Source: Citrobacter sp. (GTDB lineage: Bacteria; Pseudomonadota; Gammaproteobacteria; Enterobacterales; Enterobacteriaceae). From it: a stretch of 64,000 nt of DNA. The position numbers were made by a program, and so were the translations under genes. The stretch spans positions 1 to 64,000 of the forward strand of contig DXKH01000015.1 of NCBI GenBank assembly GCA_019415335.1, in the 5' to 3' direction. Shown here piece after piece: positions 17,502-27,412 of the stretch. Within the stretch, counting starts at the first letter, position 1. The number at the start of each line of letters is the position of its first letter. Under the pieces are notes generated by a model that worked only from the letters and a program-made list of their open reading frames with translations, searched no databases and was not told the DNA's origin.

Positions 17502-17962
17502 GTAAAAATATGGCTGCGTTGCTGCTGATCTTGTTTTTCAGCACGACAGTTTTTTCCGGCACTTTTCTGTTTTACATGCTTTTTAAGCCCTCATACCTGG
17601 ACTGCATCGGTGATGTGGACTGGAACGTTGATGCTACACGTTTCGTCGGTACCGTTTCTTTTCAGATGCATAAGAAAGAAGGGCTGGTCGTCATTACGGG
17701 GAAAGTCGATGGAGAGACAAACGTTAACGTGAATCGGCTGGTCTATTTTAACTACACCCAGCAGTTCAGAACGCGGATTTTACACTCGGTACGCATTGTC
17801 AAAACCTTTTCCGATACCATAGATGATGAAAAACTCGAAAAGATATTATCTCAGTTTTTCCTGAAAACAGGAGGCGAGTTGACCATCACCGTGGATGAAT
17901 ATCAATCTGCGTATGTCTTTTCAAACGCCAATGTGCCGTATCTGTTTTGTAGGAAGAAATAA
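17498..17962 (+). CDS. FidL/YqeJ-like inner-membrane protein
   Basis: 154 aa from an ATG overlapping the stop of the ToxR-like gene. One N-terminal membrane helix (AALLLILFFSTTVFSGTFLF) is followed by a periplasmic domain (YLDCIGDVDWNVDATRFVGT to YVFSNANVPYLFCRKK) with two cysteines. Size, topology and position match FidL beside MarT and YqeJ beside YqeI. In ToxR-type systems such partners stabilise or modulate the sensor in the membrane; that role here is inferred from context. Confidence 0.75.
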   Translation: MSKNMAALLLILFFSTTVFSGTFLFYMLFKPSYLDCIGDVDWNVDATRFVGTVSFQMHKKEGLVVITGKVDGETNVNVNRLVYFNYTQQFRTRILHSVRIVKTFSDTIDDEKLEKILSQFFLKTGGELTITVDEYQSAYVFSNANVPYLFCRKK

Positions 17963-18039
17963 TGCCTGGCTTAAGGTGTCGTGGATACTCACCCCGGGAC
18001 AATCGTCTGACTGCCATTGTGTATTTCCTGCAATAACGA

Positions 18040-18366
18040 TTATCTGCGGATTGGGACACTTCGCATGAACAGGCCACGGGCTGGGTTATTGGCAAACCCA
18101 TCCCGGGCAGGGTTGCTTCCGGGATTGGCGAAATTGCCGGATATCAACGGATCACCGATCAAAAATCTGGGCTTTCTGCTGTGTGTGTTGAACAAAACGA
18201 TATCTGCATTTTCCCCTCCCTCTATGTTCATTCTCCATCCCGGTGTTGTGGCGCTGAGATCGCGTTCTATTTCGGCCTGTCTCTGAAACGTACCAGAGGC
18301 GACCGGAGCGGAAGACAGGATAAGTAACACGAAAATGGTGGGATAAGCACCTGGTGAACGTTTCAT
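18040..18366 (-). CDS. Small putative secreted protein, unknown function
   Basis: 108 aa starting MKRSPGAYPTIFVLLILSSA, which looks like a signal peptide cut near PVASG-TF. The remainder is polar, with a short internal near-repeat (NPARDGF, NNPARGLF), and has no recognised domain. An AGCAGGT ribosome-like sequence lies before the ATG. It runs opposite to the FidL-like gene and divergent from the peroxidase gene. It may be a real exported peptide or a chance ORF; signal peptide and ribosome site are the only support. Confidence 0.4.
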   Translation of the reverse strand: MKRSPGAYPTIFVLLILSSAPVASGTFQRQAEIERDLSATTPGWRMNIEGGENADIVLFNTHSRKPRFLIGDPLISGNFANPGSNPARDGFANNPARGLFMRSVPIRR

Positions 18367-18980
18367 AATAAAGACCTGCTAAACACATGGCTATTAAAGT
18401 ATAGCCTTTGTGGCCCCATTTTTCAGTTGCGTCTGAACATTTGTGTCGACTGAGTAGTCCGGGCGAATGTAAAGTTTCGCAAGTATAAATAACAACGGCG
18501 CGGGTCTTTATTCAAAATAAAGCCTGCACTGTCATATTTTGATATGAAAGTAGAGGGGGAGGCAGTTTCAGTTCATGAAATAGTATGATGTCAGGAAATC
18601 ACTAACGTTTCATAGTTATGAGCATATAAGTACTGTCACATTAGTTTAATATATGAACGAATATAACCATCGCCTCCAGAAGTCAGTATTAACTGATAAA
18701 GCTTTTTTTCTTCAGATTCAGTGAACTGCATCGCGGGTTGTTTTTTAAACAGCAAGTACCAGGGAAAGAAAATATCAGTTTACATTGTGGAACCATTCTC
18801 ATCTGAAGCATTTTGGGTTAACGAGTGTTGTTATTAATGACTGCGTAAGGAGCAGTAATAAAACATCAACAAGCAGGTAACTCCATTAATTCTGGAAAGA
18901 TCATTCTTTTCCTGGCGATGCTGTGCAGCCAAAGAAATGAGTGAAGCGATGATAGCGTATTCAAACAGAGGTGACAGGCT
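18367..18980. other. Long AT-rich promoter region before the RTX peroxidase operon
   Basis: 614 bp with no supported gene. It should carry the promoter of the type I secretion operon and, on the other strand, that of the small secreted protein. AT-rich and island-like; no known operator recognised. Confidence 0.5.
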
Positions 18981-21900
18981 ATGGCCACACAATATGACTT
19001 TACGGTCACGTTGCACGATCTGGCGTTTATTTTGCAACAGATCAAGATCTCCGAAGCCGCAACAAATCCCGATGGCACCATTAACGGTGAACTTCTCCGC
19101 GATCTCGTCTCCAGCCCGCTATTGCCTTATGGGCTCCGTACCGTTGACGGTTCGTGGAACAATCTTCTGCCGGGTCAGGAACTTTATGGCTCTGCGGATC
19201 AAACCATGCCGCGATTGACGGCGCTGAACTGGCAAGATGCCGATGCCATGACGAGCTATACGCAGTTAGGCGGGGCGGTGATTGATGCTGACCCACGCAT
19301 TATCAGTAACCTTATTTCCGACCAGACGGTGTCGAACCCGGCGGCCGTTGAGGCGCATGAAGGATTACAGGATGCGCCCGGCGGTGGGACCGTCTCTGAC
19401 AATGGCAGTTTGTCGATTCCTAACCTGTCTCCGGATATCGGCCTGTCGCCAGCGTTTAACGGCTGGATGACCTTCTTCGGCCAATTTTTCGATCATGGAC
19501 TGGATTTGATCCCAAAGGAGGGGAACGGCATTGTGTTTATTCCGCTGGAGCCCGATGACCCCTTGTATGTCGAAGGGTCAAATACCAACTTTATGGTACT
19601 GACCCGGGCAAAGATCGACACCAGCGATCCTGAAAATATAAAGCATGAAACCATCAACACCACTACCCCCTTTATCGATCAGAACCAGACCTACACCTCT
19701 CATCCCTCCCATCAGATTTTCATTCGCGAGTACGTCATGCTGGACGGTAAACCCGAACCAACGGGCCACTTGCTGGGGGGCGCTAATGGTGGGCTGGCAA
19801 CCTGGGCTGATGTGAAGATGCAGGCAGAAACGCTGTTGGGCATCAAGCTGACGGATCAGGATGTGTTTAACGTGCCGCTGCTGGCGACCGATCGCTACGG
19901 CAACCTGCTGTTGAGTGATAACGGCAAGGTACAGATTGTCACCACAGGCGGTCTGGTCGAAGCCAACGGCGGCGTCTTGCCGGACGGGACGCTGCGCACC
20001 GGGCATGCGTTTCTTGATGATATTGCTCATAATGCCGCGCCGAAAGCCGGGCTGGCGGCAGACGTCGACAGCGATATCGGCGGCGAGCAGGCCGTCGGTA
20101 CATATGACAATGAGATGCTCGATCGCCACTTTATCACCGGCGACGGGCGAGGTAACGAGAACATCGGCCTGACCGCCGTGCATTCGGTGTTCCACAGCGA
20201 GCATAACCGGCTGGTCGAGCAGTACAAAACCACCATTCTGGAATCGAACGATATTGACCTGATTAATGAATGGCTGATGCCCAATCATCAGATCACGGAA
20301 ATCCCGGCGGATACCAGCGCGCTGCAATGGAATGGTGAGTACCTGTTCCAGGCCGGACGCTTTGCGACGGAAATGGAATACCAGCATCTGGTGTTCGAAG
20401 AGTTTGCCCGTGCGGTACAGCCTGCTGTCGACCCGTTCGTTTTTTCGAACAGTGCTGATATCAACCCGGCCATTTTCGCGGAATTTGCCCACGTCGTTTA
20501 TCGGTTTGGTCACTCCATGTTGACGGAAACCGTGGCGCGCACCGATGCAGACATGCAGAGCGACGACATCGGTTTGATTGAGGCGTTTCTTAATCCGGTA
20601 GCCTTTGATGAGATTAATGGCGAAGCCGTCTCTAACGAACAGGCAATTGGCGCGATTGTTCGTGGGATGACCCGCCAGGTGGGTAATGAAATCGATGAGT
20701 TCATTACCGAAGCGCTGCGTAATAACCTCATCGGCCTGCCGCTTGACCTGGGCGCACTCAATATTGCCAGGGGGCGTGATACGGCGATGCCGACGCTCAA
20801 TCAGGCGCGTGAACAGTTCTACGCGCTGAGCGGCAACAGTGAGTTACGCCCCTATACCAGTTGGGCGGACTTTGCCTCCTTCCTGAAGAATCCGGCGTCG
20901 ATTATCAACTTTATGGCGGCCTACGGGCAGCATGAGCTGATCCTCAACGCCACTACTCTGGAAGGCCGACGCGATGCGGTGAATTTCCTGCTGTTTGGCG
21001 ATGAAACTGGCCCGGCGCCAGAAGATGCGCTGGACTTCTTCACCGGCACAGGAAGTTGGGCCACGCGAGAAACCGGCCTCAACAAGGTCGATTTCTGGAT
21101 TGGCGGCCTGGCGGAGCGGAAAAATGAGTTTGGCGGCATGCTGGGTTCCACCTTTAACTTCGTTTTTGAAACGCAGATGGAAATGTTGCAGGACGGCGAC
21201 CGCTTCTACTACCTGAGCCGCGTGCAAGGGCTGAACCTGCTCAATGAGCTGGAGGGGAACTCCTTCTCCGCACTGGTCATGCGCAACAGCGATCTGGGTG
21301 ATGTGGGATCCTCGCATTTGCCTGCCCATCTGTTCCAGACGCCGGATTATACCTTCGAAGTGAATCAGTCGGTGCAAACCCATGCGGATCCGAAATGGGG
21401 CAATGCGCTGAAGGATCTGCTCTTTCCGCTGGTGGTTCGACGTGCCGCAGGGGCTGATGTCAATGGTGACGGCGCGGCAGATGGTGCGTATCTCAAATAT
21501 TCCGGAGATGCCCATGTGGTGCTCGGCGGTTCGGCGGGCAACGATACGTTAATCGGCGGTAAAGGGATCGACAGCCTGTGGGGCGATGCCGGTGATGACC
21601 GTCTCGACGGGGGAGACGAGGCGGACGTGGTCCACGGAGGGGACGGCAATGACATTATCACCGATACCGGCACGCCGATTGGCGGGGCTGATTTTCTGCA
21701 TGGGGATGATGGTCACGATGTCATCTTCACCGGTAACGGTAACGATCTGAGTTTCGGCGGCAGTGGTTCTGACTTCATCGTGGTCGGCGAAGATGCTCAG
21801 GAAGTCTTTGCCGGTCGTGACAATGACTTCGCGCTGGGGGGCTCCGGCGGTGACTTCCTGATGGGTAATGAGGGCGATGACTGGCTGGAAGGCGGTGACG

Positions 21901-24275
21901 GATTTGACACCCTGGCGGGCGATAACTCGGAACTGTTTTTCAACAGCACCATTATGGGCCATGACGTTCTGAACGGGCAGGGGAACGATACGGACTACGA
22001 CGGAGAGGGGGGCGATGACATCATGGTTCAGGGAGCCGGCATCCAGCGTAACAACGGGATGGCGGGCTTTGACTGGGCGATCCATAAAGGCGACCCTAAC
22101 GCCGCCAATTCCGATCTGGGCATTCCTCTCTTTGTGAATCAGCAGGAGTTCATTCTGCGGGATCGCTTTGACCTGGTGGAAGGGCTTTCAGGCTGGAAGT
22201 TTGACGATGTGCTAATCGGAACGGAACGGCCTATCGGCACCGCACCAGTGCAGGGAGTGCCGTTGTCTAACAACCTCACTCAGGAAGGGGCAGACCGGAT
22301 CGCCGGACTGCAGGCGATTCTGGGCGTACAGCGCGCGGCCGATCCCAATGCCGTGCTGTTTAACCCGGATAATGGCGGCGATATCTTACTCGGTGGCGGC
22401 GGAAGCGACCGCATCATGGGGAAATCGGGCAACGACATTATCGATGGCGATGCCTGGCTGAACGTGCGTATCGCGGTGAGCGGGATGCCGGGCGTCACCA
22501 GCGCCGACAGCATGAATGCGCTTAAATCGTACATGCTGGCGGGGACTTTAAAACCGAATCAGCTCTCCATTGTGCGTGAGATCCTCCATGACGGGAACGG
22601 CAGCGAGACGGATGTCGCGGTGTACCGGGACATCAGCAGTAATTATGTGTTCCAGCGTAATGCTGACGGCAGCCTCACCGTTAACCATGCGACGCCGGAC
22701 GCTGCGCTGGCCTTTAACGACGGCGTTGACCGCCTGCTCAATATCGAAAAACTGGAGTTCGGTAACGGTGAGCAGTTGTGGGTGACGGCGCAGGCCGCGA
22801 CCGGCAATGTCACTATTACCGACAGCACGCCGGAGGTTGGCGATCTGCTGCGGGTTAACCTCGCGAATCTGGCGGATGGTAACGGCATTGCGGCAAACGC
22901 TCCGGTTACGCTGACCTGGCAGGCCCTGACTGGCGGGCAATGGCGCGATCAGGCGACCGGAACGGAATTCCGCGTGCCGGGAAATATTCTTGGGGCGGCG
23001 CTGCGGGTGGTGGCGACCTTTACCGACCGGATGGGTGATGCGGAGAGACTCGTGTCGACACCAACCGGTGTGGTCACTGTTCGCGATCAGCCCACCACGG
23101 GAGCTCCGGTGATCAGCGACCTGACGCCTACGGAAAGCGTGACGCTAACGGCGATTGTCTCGGGTATTGCCGATGGCGACGGCCTGAGCGGCGGGAACTT
23201 CACCTATCAGTGGCGTTCGAGTAACGGTGGGGCATTCAGCAACATTGCCGGGGCAACGTCGGCGACCTATACACCGGGCCAGGCGATGATTGGGCGTGTC
23301 CTGCAGGTTGTGGTGACCGTGACGGATGATGAAGGCAACCCGTCAGTGGTTCTGACCTCTTCGGCCACGCAACCTGGCGGCGACATGGTGGTCGGCACGA
23401 ACGGCAACAATATCCTGACCGGGACGGCGTGGAGCGACATCTTGCGCGGCGAAGGCGGTAACGACAACCTGATCGGTCTGGCGGGTGACGATCTGCTGGT
23501 CGGCGGCGCGGGCAATGACACCCTCGACGGTGGCAGAGGCATGGACACGCTACAGGGCGATGCGGGTAACGATAGCCTTGATGGCGGACAGGACGCGGAT
23601 AGCATGGCGGGTGGTCTCGGTGATGACACCTATATCGTTGATAACGTTGGTGACCTCGTGGTCGAAGCGGCGAATGAAGGAACGGATACCGTTCAGACCA
23701 GCCTCAACAGTTACGTGATGACGGCAAACGTGGAAACGCTGGTTTTCACCGGTCAGGGGAATTTCAACGGTACGGGGAATGAGCTGGCGAATACCATGAC
23801 CGGGGGCAATGGTAATGACCAGTTGTCGGGGTTGGGAGGAAATGACCAGTTGCTGGGGGGCAACGGGAATGACAGCCTCAACGGCGGAGACGGTAACGAT
23901 AACCTGCAAGGAGGCAACGGGAACGACACGCTGTCCGGCGGGACGGGCGTGGACACCCTGACGGGCGGAACGGGTGATGATGTACTGAATGGCGGCAGTG
24001 GTAATGACGTCATGGATGGCGGCACGGGCAATGACACCTTTGTCTTTGCGGCAGCCTTTGGTCGGGACCGCATTAGCGGATTTGACAGCGACGCGCGAGG
24101 TGGCGGACAGGATCACCTCGATCTCACCTTCCTGGGCATTACGACGAGCAATTTTGCCAGTCGTGTGGTCATTACGGCGAGCGGTGGCGATACGTTGATC
24201 GCCATTGACGACAACGTCATTACGTTAGCCGGCGTGACGGCCAGTACGATCAATACCAGTGACTTTACGCTGTAA
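18981..24275 (+). CDS. Secreted animal-type heme peroxidase fused to RTX calcium-binding repeats
   Basis: 1764 aa, no N-terminal signal peptide. Residues about 60-830 are a peroxidase-cyclooxygenase superfamily domain. FFGQFFDHG gives distal Gln168, Asp171 and His172, spaced like Gln91/Asp94/His95 of myeloperoxidase. GRGNEN gives Arg390 and Glu393 (Arg239/Glu242), and VYRFGHSML gives proximal His511. Asn394 replaces the myeloperoxidase heme-linking Met. RTX GGxGxDxxx repeats occur at about 849-978, 1137-1157 and 1469-1693; two Ig-like domains lie at about 1274-1467. The C-terminal ~70 residues end SDFTL, as in type I signals. This architecture has been called peroxicin. The exporter genes follow directly. 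Likely exported unfolded and Ca-folded outside. Confidence 0.92.
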   Translation: MATQYDFTVTLHDLAFILQQIKISEAATNPDGTINGELLRDLVSSPLLPYGLRTVDGSWNNLLPGQELYGSADQTMPRLTALNWQDADAMTSYTQLGGAVIDADPRIISNLISDQTVSNPAAVEAHEGLQDAPGGGTVSDNGSLSIPNLSPDIGLSPAFNGWMTFFGQFFDHGLDLIPKEGNGIVFIPLEPDDPLYVEGSNTNFMVLTRAKIDTSDPENIKHETINTTTPFIDQNQTYTSHPSHQIFIREYVMLDGKPEPTGHLLGGANGGLATWADVKMQAETLLGIKLTDQDVFNVPLLATDRYGNLLLSDNGKVQIVTTGGLVEANGGVLPDGTLRTGHAFLDDIAHNAAPKAGLAADVDSDIGGEQAVGTYDNEMLDRHFITGDGRGNENIGLTAVHSVFHSEHNRLVEQYKTTILESNDIDLINEWLMPNHQITEIPADTSALQWNGEYLFQAGRFATEMEYQHLVFEEFARAVQPAVDPFVFSNSADINPAIFAEFAHVVYRFGHSMLTETVARTDADMQSDDIGLIEAFLNPVAFDEINGEAVSNEQAIGAIVRGMTRQVGNEIDEFITEALRNNLIGLPLDLGALNIARGRDTAMPTLNQAREQFYALSGNSELRPYTSWADFASFLKNPASIINFMAAYGQHELILNATTLEGRRDAVNFLLFGDETGPAPEDALDFFTGTGSWATRETGLNKVDFWIGGLAERKNEFGGMLGSTFNFVFETQMEMLQDGDRFYYLSRVQGLNLLNELEGNSFSALVMRNSDLGDVGSSHLPAHLFQTPDYTFEVNQSVQTHADPKWGNALKDLLFPLVVRRAAGADVNGDGAADGAYLKYSGDAHVVLGGSAGNDTLIGGKGIDSLWGDAGDDRLDGGDEADVVHGGDGNDIITDTGTPIGGADFLHGDDGHDVIFTGNGNDLSFGGSGSDFIVVGEDAQEVFAGRDNDFALGGSGGDFLMGNEGDDWLEGGDGFDTLAGDNSELFFNSTIMGHDVLNGQGNDTDYDGEGGDDIMVQGAGIQRNNGMAGFDWAIHKGDPNAANSDLGIPLFVNQQEFILRDRFDLVEGLSGWKFDDVLIGTERPIGTAPVQGVPLSNNLTQEGADRIAGLQAILGVQRAADPNAVLFNPDNGGDILLGGGGSDRIMGKSGNDIIDGDAWLNVRIAVSGMPGVTSADSMNALKSYMLAGTLKPNQLSIVREILHDGNGSETDVAVYRDISSNYVFQRNADGSLTVNHATPDAALAFNDGVDRLLNIEKLEFGNGEQLWVTAQAATGNVTITDSTPEVGDLLRVNLANLADGNGIAANAPVTLTWQALTGGQWRDQATGTEFRVPGNILGAALRVVATFTDRMGDAERLVSTPTGVVTVRDQPTTGAPVISDLTPTESVTLTAIVSGIADGDGLSGGNFTYQWRSSNGGAFSNIAGATSATYTPGQAMIGRVLQVVVTVTDDEGNPSVVLTSSATQPGGDMVVGTNGNNILTGTAWSDILRGEGGNDNLIGLAGDDLLVGGAGNDTLDGGRGMDTLQGDAGNDSLDGGQDADSMAGGLGDDTYIVDNVGDLVVEAANEGTDTVQTSLNSYVMTANVETLVFTGQGNFNGTGNELANTMTGGNGNDQLSGLGGNDQLLGGNGNDSLNGGDGNDNLQGGNGNDTLSGGTGVDTLTGGTGDDVLNGGSGNDVMDGGTGNDTFVFAAAFGRDRISGFDSDARGGGQDHLDLTFLGITTSNFASRVVITASGGDTLIAIDDNVITLAGVTASTINTSDFTL

Positions 24276-24335
24276 CCCCCGTTGCTCAGGCCATTTTGTC
24301 TGGCCTGAGCACACTTTCCGGGTAAGGAGAAGATT

Positions 24336-26078
24336 ATGCCGCGCCAGTCCACGCAAACCGAATTGAGCCAGACGCTAAAAGGCACCAGACCGGCATTGAT
24401 AATGCTGCTGCTTTTCAGCAGCGTGATTAATATGCTGATGCTGGCACCGGCTATTTATATGCTTCAGGTGTACGACCGGGTGCTGGTGAGTAAAAATACC
24501 ACCACGCTGCTGATGTTGACGCTACTGATTATCGGCTTGTATACGATCATCGCGATGGTTGAATACGCCAGAAGCAGCGTCATGACGAGGTTTGGCAACC
24601 GCCTGGATGTCAAACTCAATCAACAGGTGTTTAATGCCGCGTTTAAGCGTCGGGTCGCCACGGGGGATAACAACCCGGCGCAAGCGCTGGCCGACCTGGC
24701 ACAGGTCAGACAGTTTCTCGGCGGCAACAGTTTATTTGCCCTGCTGGACATTCCCTGGACTCCGTTTTATCTGCTGGTCGCGTTTATTGTCCATCCGCTA
24801 TTAGGTTATCTCTCCCTCACCGGTATCCTCATTTTATTTAGCCTGACGCTGGCGTCGGAGCTTTCAACTAAAAAGTCCATTCAGCAGGCGCATTCGTTAT
24901 CGGTCAATAATACGAGCAAACTGAATAAGCAATTACAAAACGCCGATACGATTGAGGCGATGGGGATGCTTTCCACCCTGAAAAACCACTGGCTGGAGCA
25001 ACACAACAACGTCCTGCTGATCCAGACGCAGATTGCGGATAAATCCGCCGGGCTGAACAGCCTGAGCCGTTTTGTCCGTGTCTTACTGCAATCAGTTTCG
25101 CTGGGCGCGGGGGCGCTGCTGGTTATCGCCGGTGAAATCACCCCCGGACTGATGATCGCCGCATCAATCATTCTGGGCCGGGTGCTCAATCCCGTCGAAC
25201 AGGTGATTGGGAGCTGGAAACAGTTCGTGCAATTTCGCAGTTCATGGCACCAGCTTTCCACGTTACTCAGAGAGTACCCGGTGCAAAAAGAGGTGCTAAC
25301 GCTGCCTGCGCCAAAGGGCACGATCAGCGTAGAAAGTGTGTTTGCCGCCCCGCCAGGCCAACAGTCACCCACCTTACGCAATATCACCTTTCAGCTTGAG
25401 CAGGGCGAGGTGCTGGGTATCATCGGCCCCTCTGCGTCAGGGAAAACCTCACTGGCTAAATTGTTAGTCGGTGTCTGGACACCGCTGTCGGGCAAAGTGC
25501 GTATCGACGGCGCAGATATTTGCCAGTGGAATAAAGCGTTGCTCGGTCCCTCTATCGGCTATTTGCCGCAGGACGTCGAGCTGTTTGATGGCAGCATTGC
25601 GCAAAATATCGCCCGCTTCAGCGCGCCGGACAGTGAACCTATCGTGGCTGCTGCGGTTCTGGCGGGCGTTCATGACATGATCCTGCGCCTGCCGCAGGGC
25701 TACGACACCCCGCTGGGCGCGCACGGTTATCAACTCTCCGGGGGACAGCGACAGCGTATTGGTCTGGCCCGCGCGGTGTATAACAACCCGGCCTTTATCG
25801 TGCTGGACGAGCCAAACGCAAACCTGGATGACACCGGAGAGTTCGCGTTAATCAAAGCGATCAATACCGTCCGCGGTCAGGGACAGACGGTGGTTATTAT
25901 TTCGCACCGTCCTACGCTACTGGGCGTGGTGAATAAAGTTCTGCTGCTGAATGAGGGAGCCATTCAGGAGTTTGGTAGCCGCGATAAGGTCTTCGCCAGT
26001 CTGCGTCAGGCAAACATCTTAAAACCGGTGCCGACGGAAGTGCCAGCCAGTCCGATTCGTCCTCAGGAGGCGTTGTGA
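24336..26078 (+). CDS. Type I secretion ABC transporter (PrtD/HasD-type)
   Basis: 580 aa. The N-terminal membrane domain (about 20-300) begins with SSVINMLMLAPAIYMLQVYD, a hallmark of PrtD-class exporters. The ATPase domain has Walker A GPSASGKTSL, the signature LSGGQRQRIGLARA, Walker B AFIVLDEPNANLD and switch His in ISHRP. There is no N-terminal C39 peptidase or peptidase-like domain, which fits RTX cargo with uncleaved C-terminal signals. It lies 60 bp after the peroxidase with a GGTAAGGAGA ribosome site and overlaps the adaptor gene. It energises export of the peroxidase. Confidence 0.95.
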   Translation: MPRQSTQTELSQTLKGTRPALIMLLLFSSVINMLMLAPAIYMLQVYDRVLVSKNTTTLLMLTLLIIGLYTIIAMVEYARSSVMTRFGNRLDVKLNQQVFNAAFKRRVATGDNNPAQALADLAQVRQFLGGNSLFALLDIPWTPFYLLVAFIVHPLLGYLSLTGILILFSLTLASELSTKKSIQQAHSLSVNNTSKLNKQLQNADTIEAMGMLSTLKNHWLEQHNNVLLIQTQIADKSAGLNSLSRFVRVLLQSVSLGAGALLVIAGEITPGLMIAASIILGRVLNPVEQVIGSWKQFVQFRSSWHQLSTLLREYPVQKEVLTLPAPKGTISVESVFAAPPGQQSPTLRNITFQLEQGEVLGIIGPSASGKTSLAKLLVGVWTPLSGKVRIDGADICQWNKALLGPSIGYLPQDVELFDGSIAQNIARFSAPDSEPIVAAAVLAGVHDMILRLPQGYDTPLGAHGYQLSGGQRQRIGLARAVYNNPAFIVLDEPNANLDDTGEFALIKAINTVRGQGQTVVIISHRPTLLGVVNKVLLLNEGAIQEFGSRDKVFASLRQANILKPVPTEVPASPIRPQEAL

Positions 26079-27412
26079 TGAACAAGCATAAAAACCGCCC
26101 GCAGGCGGCAGACAGCAACATTGTCGATACCAATATCTGGCCTCCATTGCTGCGGGGGGCGGTGGTGATCCTGTTGGGCGTCGGCGGCTTTCTGTTATGG
26201 GCAGGTCAGGCACCGCTGGATGCCGGTGTCGTCGCGGATGGCACCGTCACGGTCGCCAGTAACCGCAAAACCATTCAGCATCTGAGCGGCGGGCGGGTCA
26301 CCGATATTCTGATCAAAGAAGGCGAGTGGGTTAAAAAGAACCAGGTGCTGGTGCGTCTGGATAACATGCAACTGGAGATGCGCTACAGTGCGCTAAGCGC
26401 CCAGTATATCTCCGCCAAAACCATTGAAGACCGCCTGCTGGCCGAAAGAGAAGGGCGAGAAACCATCACCTTTAGTCCGGCGCTGTCAGCGAATTTTGTT
26501 GGCAACAAGCGACTGGGCGAGGTCCGGCAATTGCAGGCGACGCTGTTCGATACGCGACGAAAAACAATCGAGGATGAATTATCGATGATCGAGGAAACGC
26601 TCGATGGCCTCGCCGAGCAGACGGAAAATCTCAATAAGATAAAGGGATATCGGGATCGGCAATTTCAACTGATTAATCGTGAGCTCAGTGCCGTCCGCGG
26701 GCTCAGTGAAAAAAACTATTATCCCAAGGCGCAACTGCTGGTGCTTGAACGCGAGGCGGCCGAAATATCGAGCAACGTATCGGAAGACATTCTGAATATC
26801 GCCAAACTGAAGTCACAGCAAAATGAATTGCGTATCAAAGCCTATCAGGTTCGCCATCAGTATCAGCGGGAAGTCGAATCTGAACTCACGCTGAAGCAAA
26901 AGGATGTCGCCATGCTGGAAGATGAGCTGGCCTCCACCCGCCATGAACTGGGGAACACTGAGATCCGATCGCCTATTGATGGGGTGGTGCTGGATGTGCA
27001 AATCAGTACCGTAGGTGGCGTGATCCAGCCAGGCGAGCCCTTAATGGACATCGTTCCCGCCGGACAACCCCTGCAAATTGATGCCAGAATTCCGGTGCAT
27101 GCCATTGATAAACTGGCACCGGGGCTGACGGTTGACGTGATGTTTCCCGCACTCAACCATGCGCTGTTACCGTCGGTGCCTGCCAGGGTCTTAACGCTTT
27201 CCGCTGACCGACTCATCGATAAAGTCACCCAGCAGCCGTACTATCTGGCGGAGGTGCAGGTTGCAGCTGAGGGGGGACAGTTGCTCGGCGATTACAAAAT
27301 TAAAGCGGGTATGCCCGCCAGCGTGACGATTAAAACCGGTGAACGCACGCTGCTCAGCTATTTGTTCAAACCGTTGATTGCGCGTCTGGAGCTGGCGTTC
27401 AAAGAGAATTGA
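26078..27412 (+). CDS. Type I secretion membrane-fusion protein (HlyD/PrtE-type)
   Basis: About 444 aa. A cytoplasmic N-terminus, one membrane helix (VVILLGVGGFLLWAGQAPLD), the HlyD biotinyl-lipoyl half-motif (TIQHLSGGRVTDILIKEGEW), a long coiled-coil hairpin (about 130-300), the second lipoyl half (IRSPIDGVVLDVQI) and a beta-barrel (about 320-430). It bridges the ABC exporter to the outer-membrane channel. The ATG at 26078 overlaps the preceding stop by one base, with AGGAGG upstream. No outer-membrane component is encoded here; TolC is assumed. Confidence 0.94.
   Translation: MNKHKNRPQAADSNIVDTNIWPPLLRGAVVILLGVGGFLLWAGQAPLDAGVVADGTVTVASNRKTIQHLSGGRVTDILIKEGEWVKKNQVLVRLDNMQLEMRYSALSAQYISAKTIEDRLLAEREGRETITFSPALSANFVGNKRLGEVRQLQATLFDTRRKTIEDELSMIEETLDGLAEQTENLNKIKGYRDRQFQLINRELSAVRGLSEKNYYPKAQLLVLEREAAEISSNVSEDILNIAKLKSQQNELRIKAYQVRHQYQREVESELTLKQKDVAMLEDELASTRHELGNTEIRSPIDGVVLDVQISTVGGVIQPGEPLMDIVPAGQPLQIDARIPVHAIDKLAPGLTVDVMFPALNHALLPSVPARVLTLSADRLIDKVTQQPYYLAEVQVAAEGGQLLGDYKIKAGMPASVTIKTGERTLLSYLFKPLIARLELAFKEN

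Noticed and set aside
19578..20513. 311-codon minus-strand frame inside the peroxidase gene
   Set aside because: Antisense shadow of a strongly coding, GC-rich gene with clear catalytic motifs on the plus strand.
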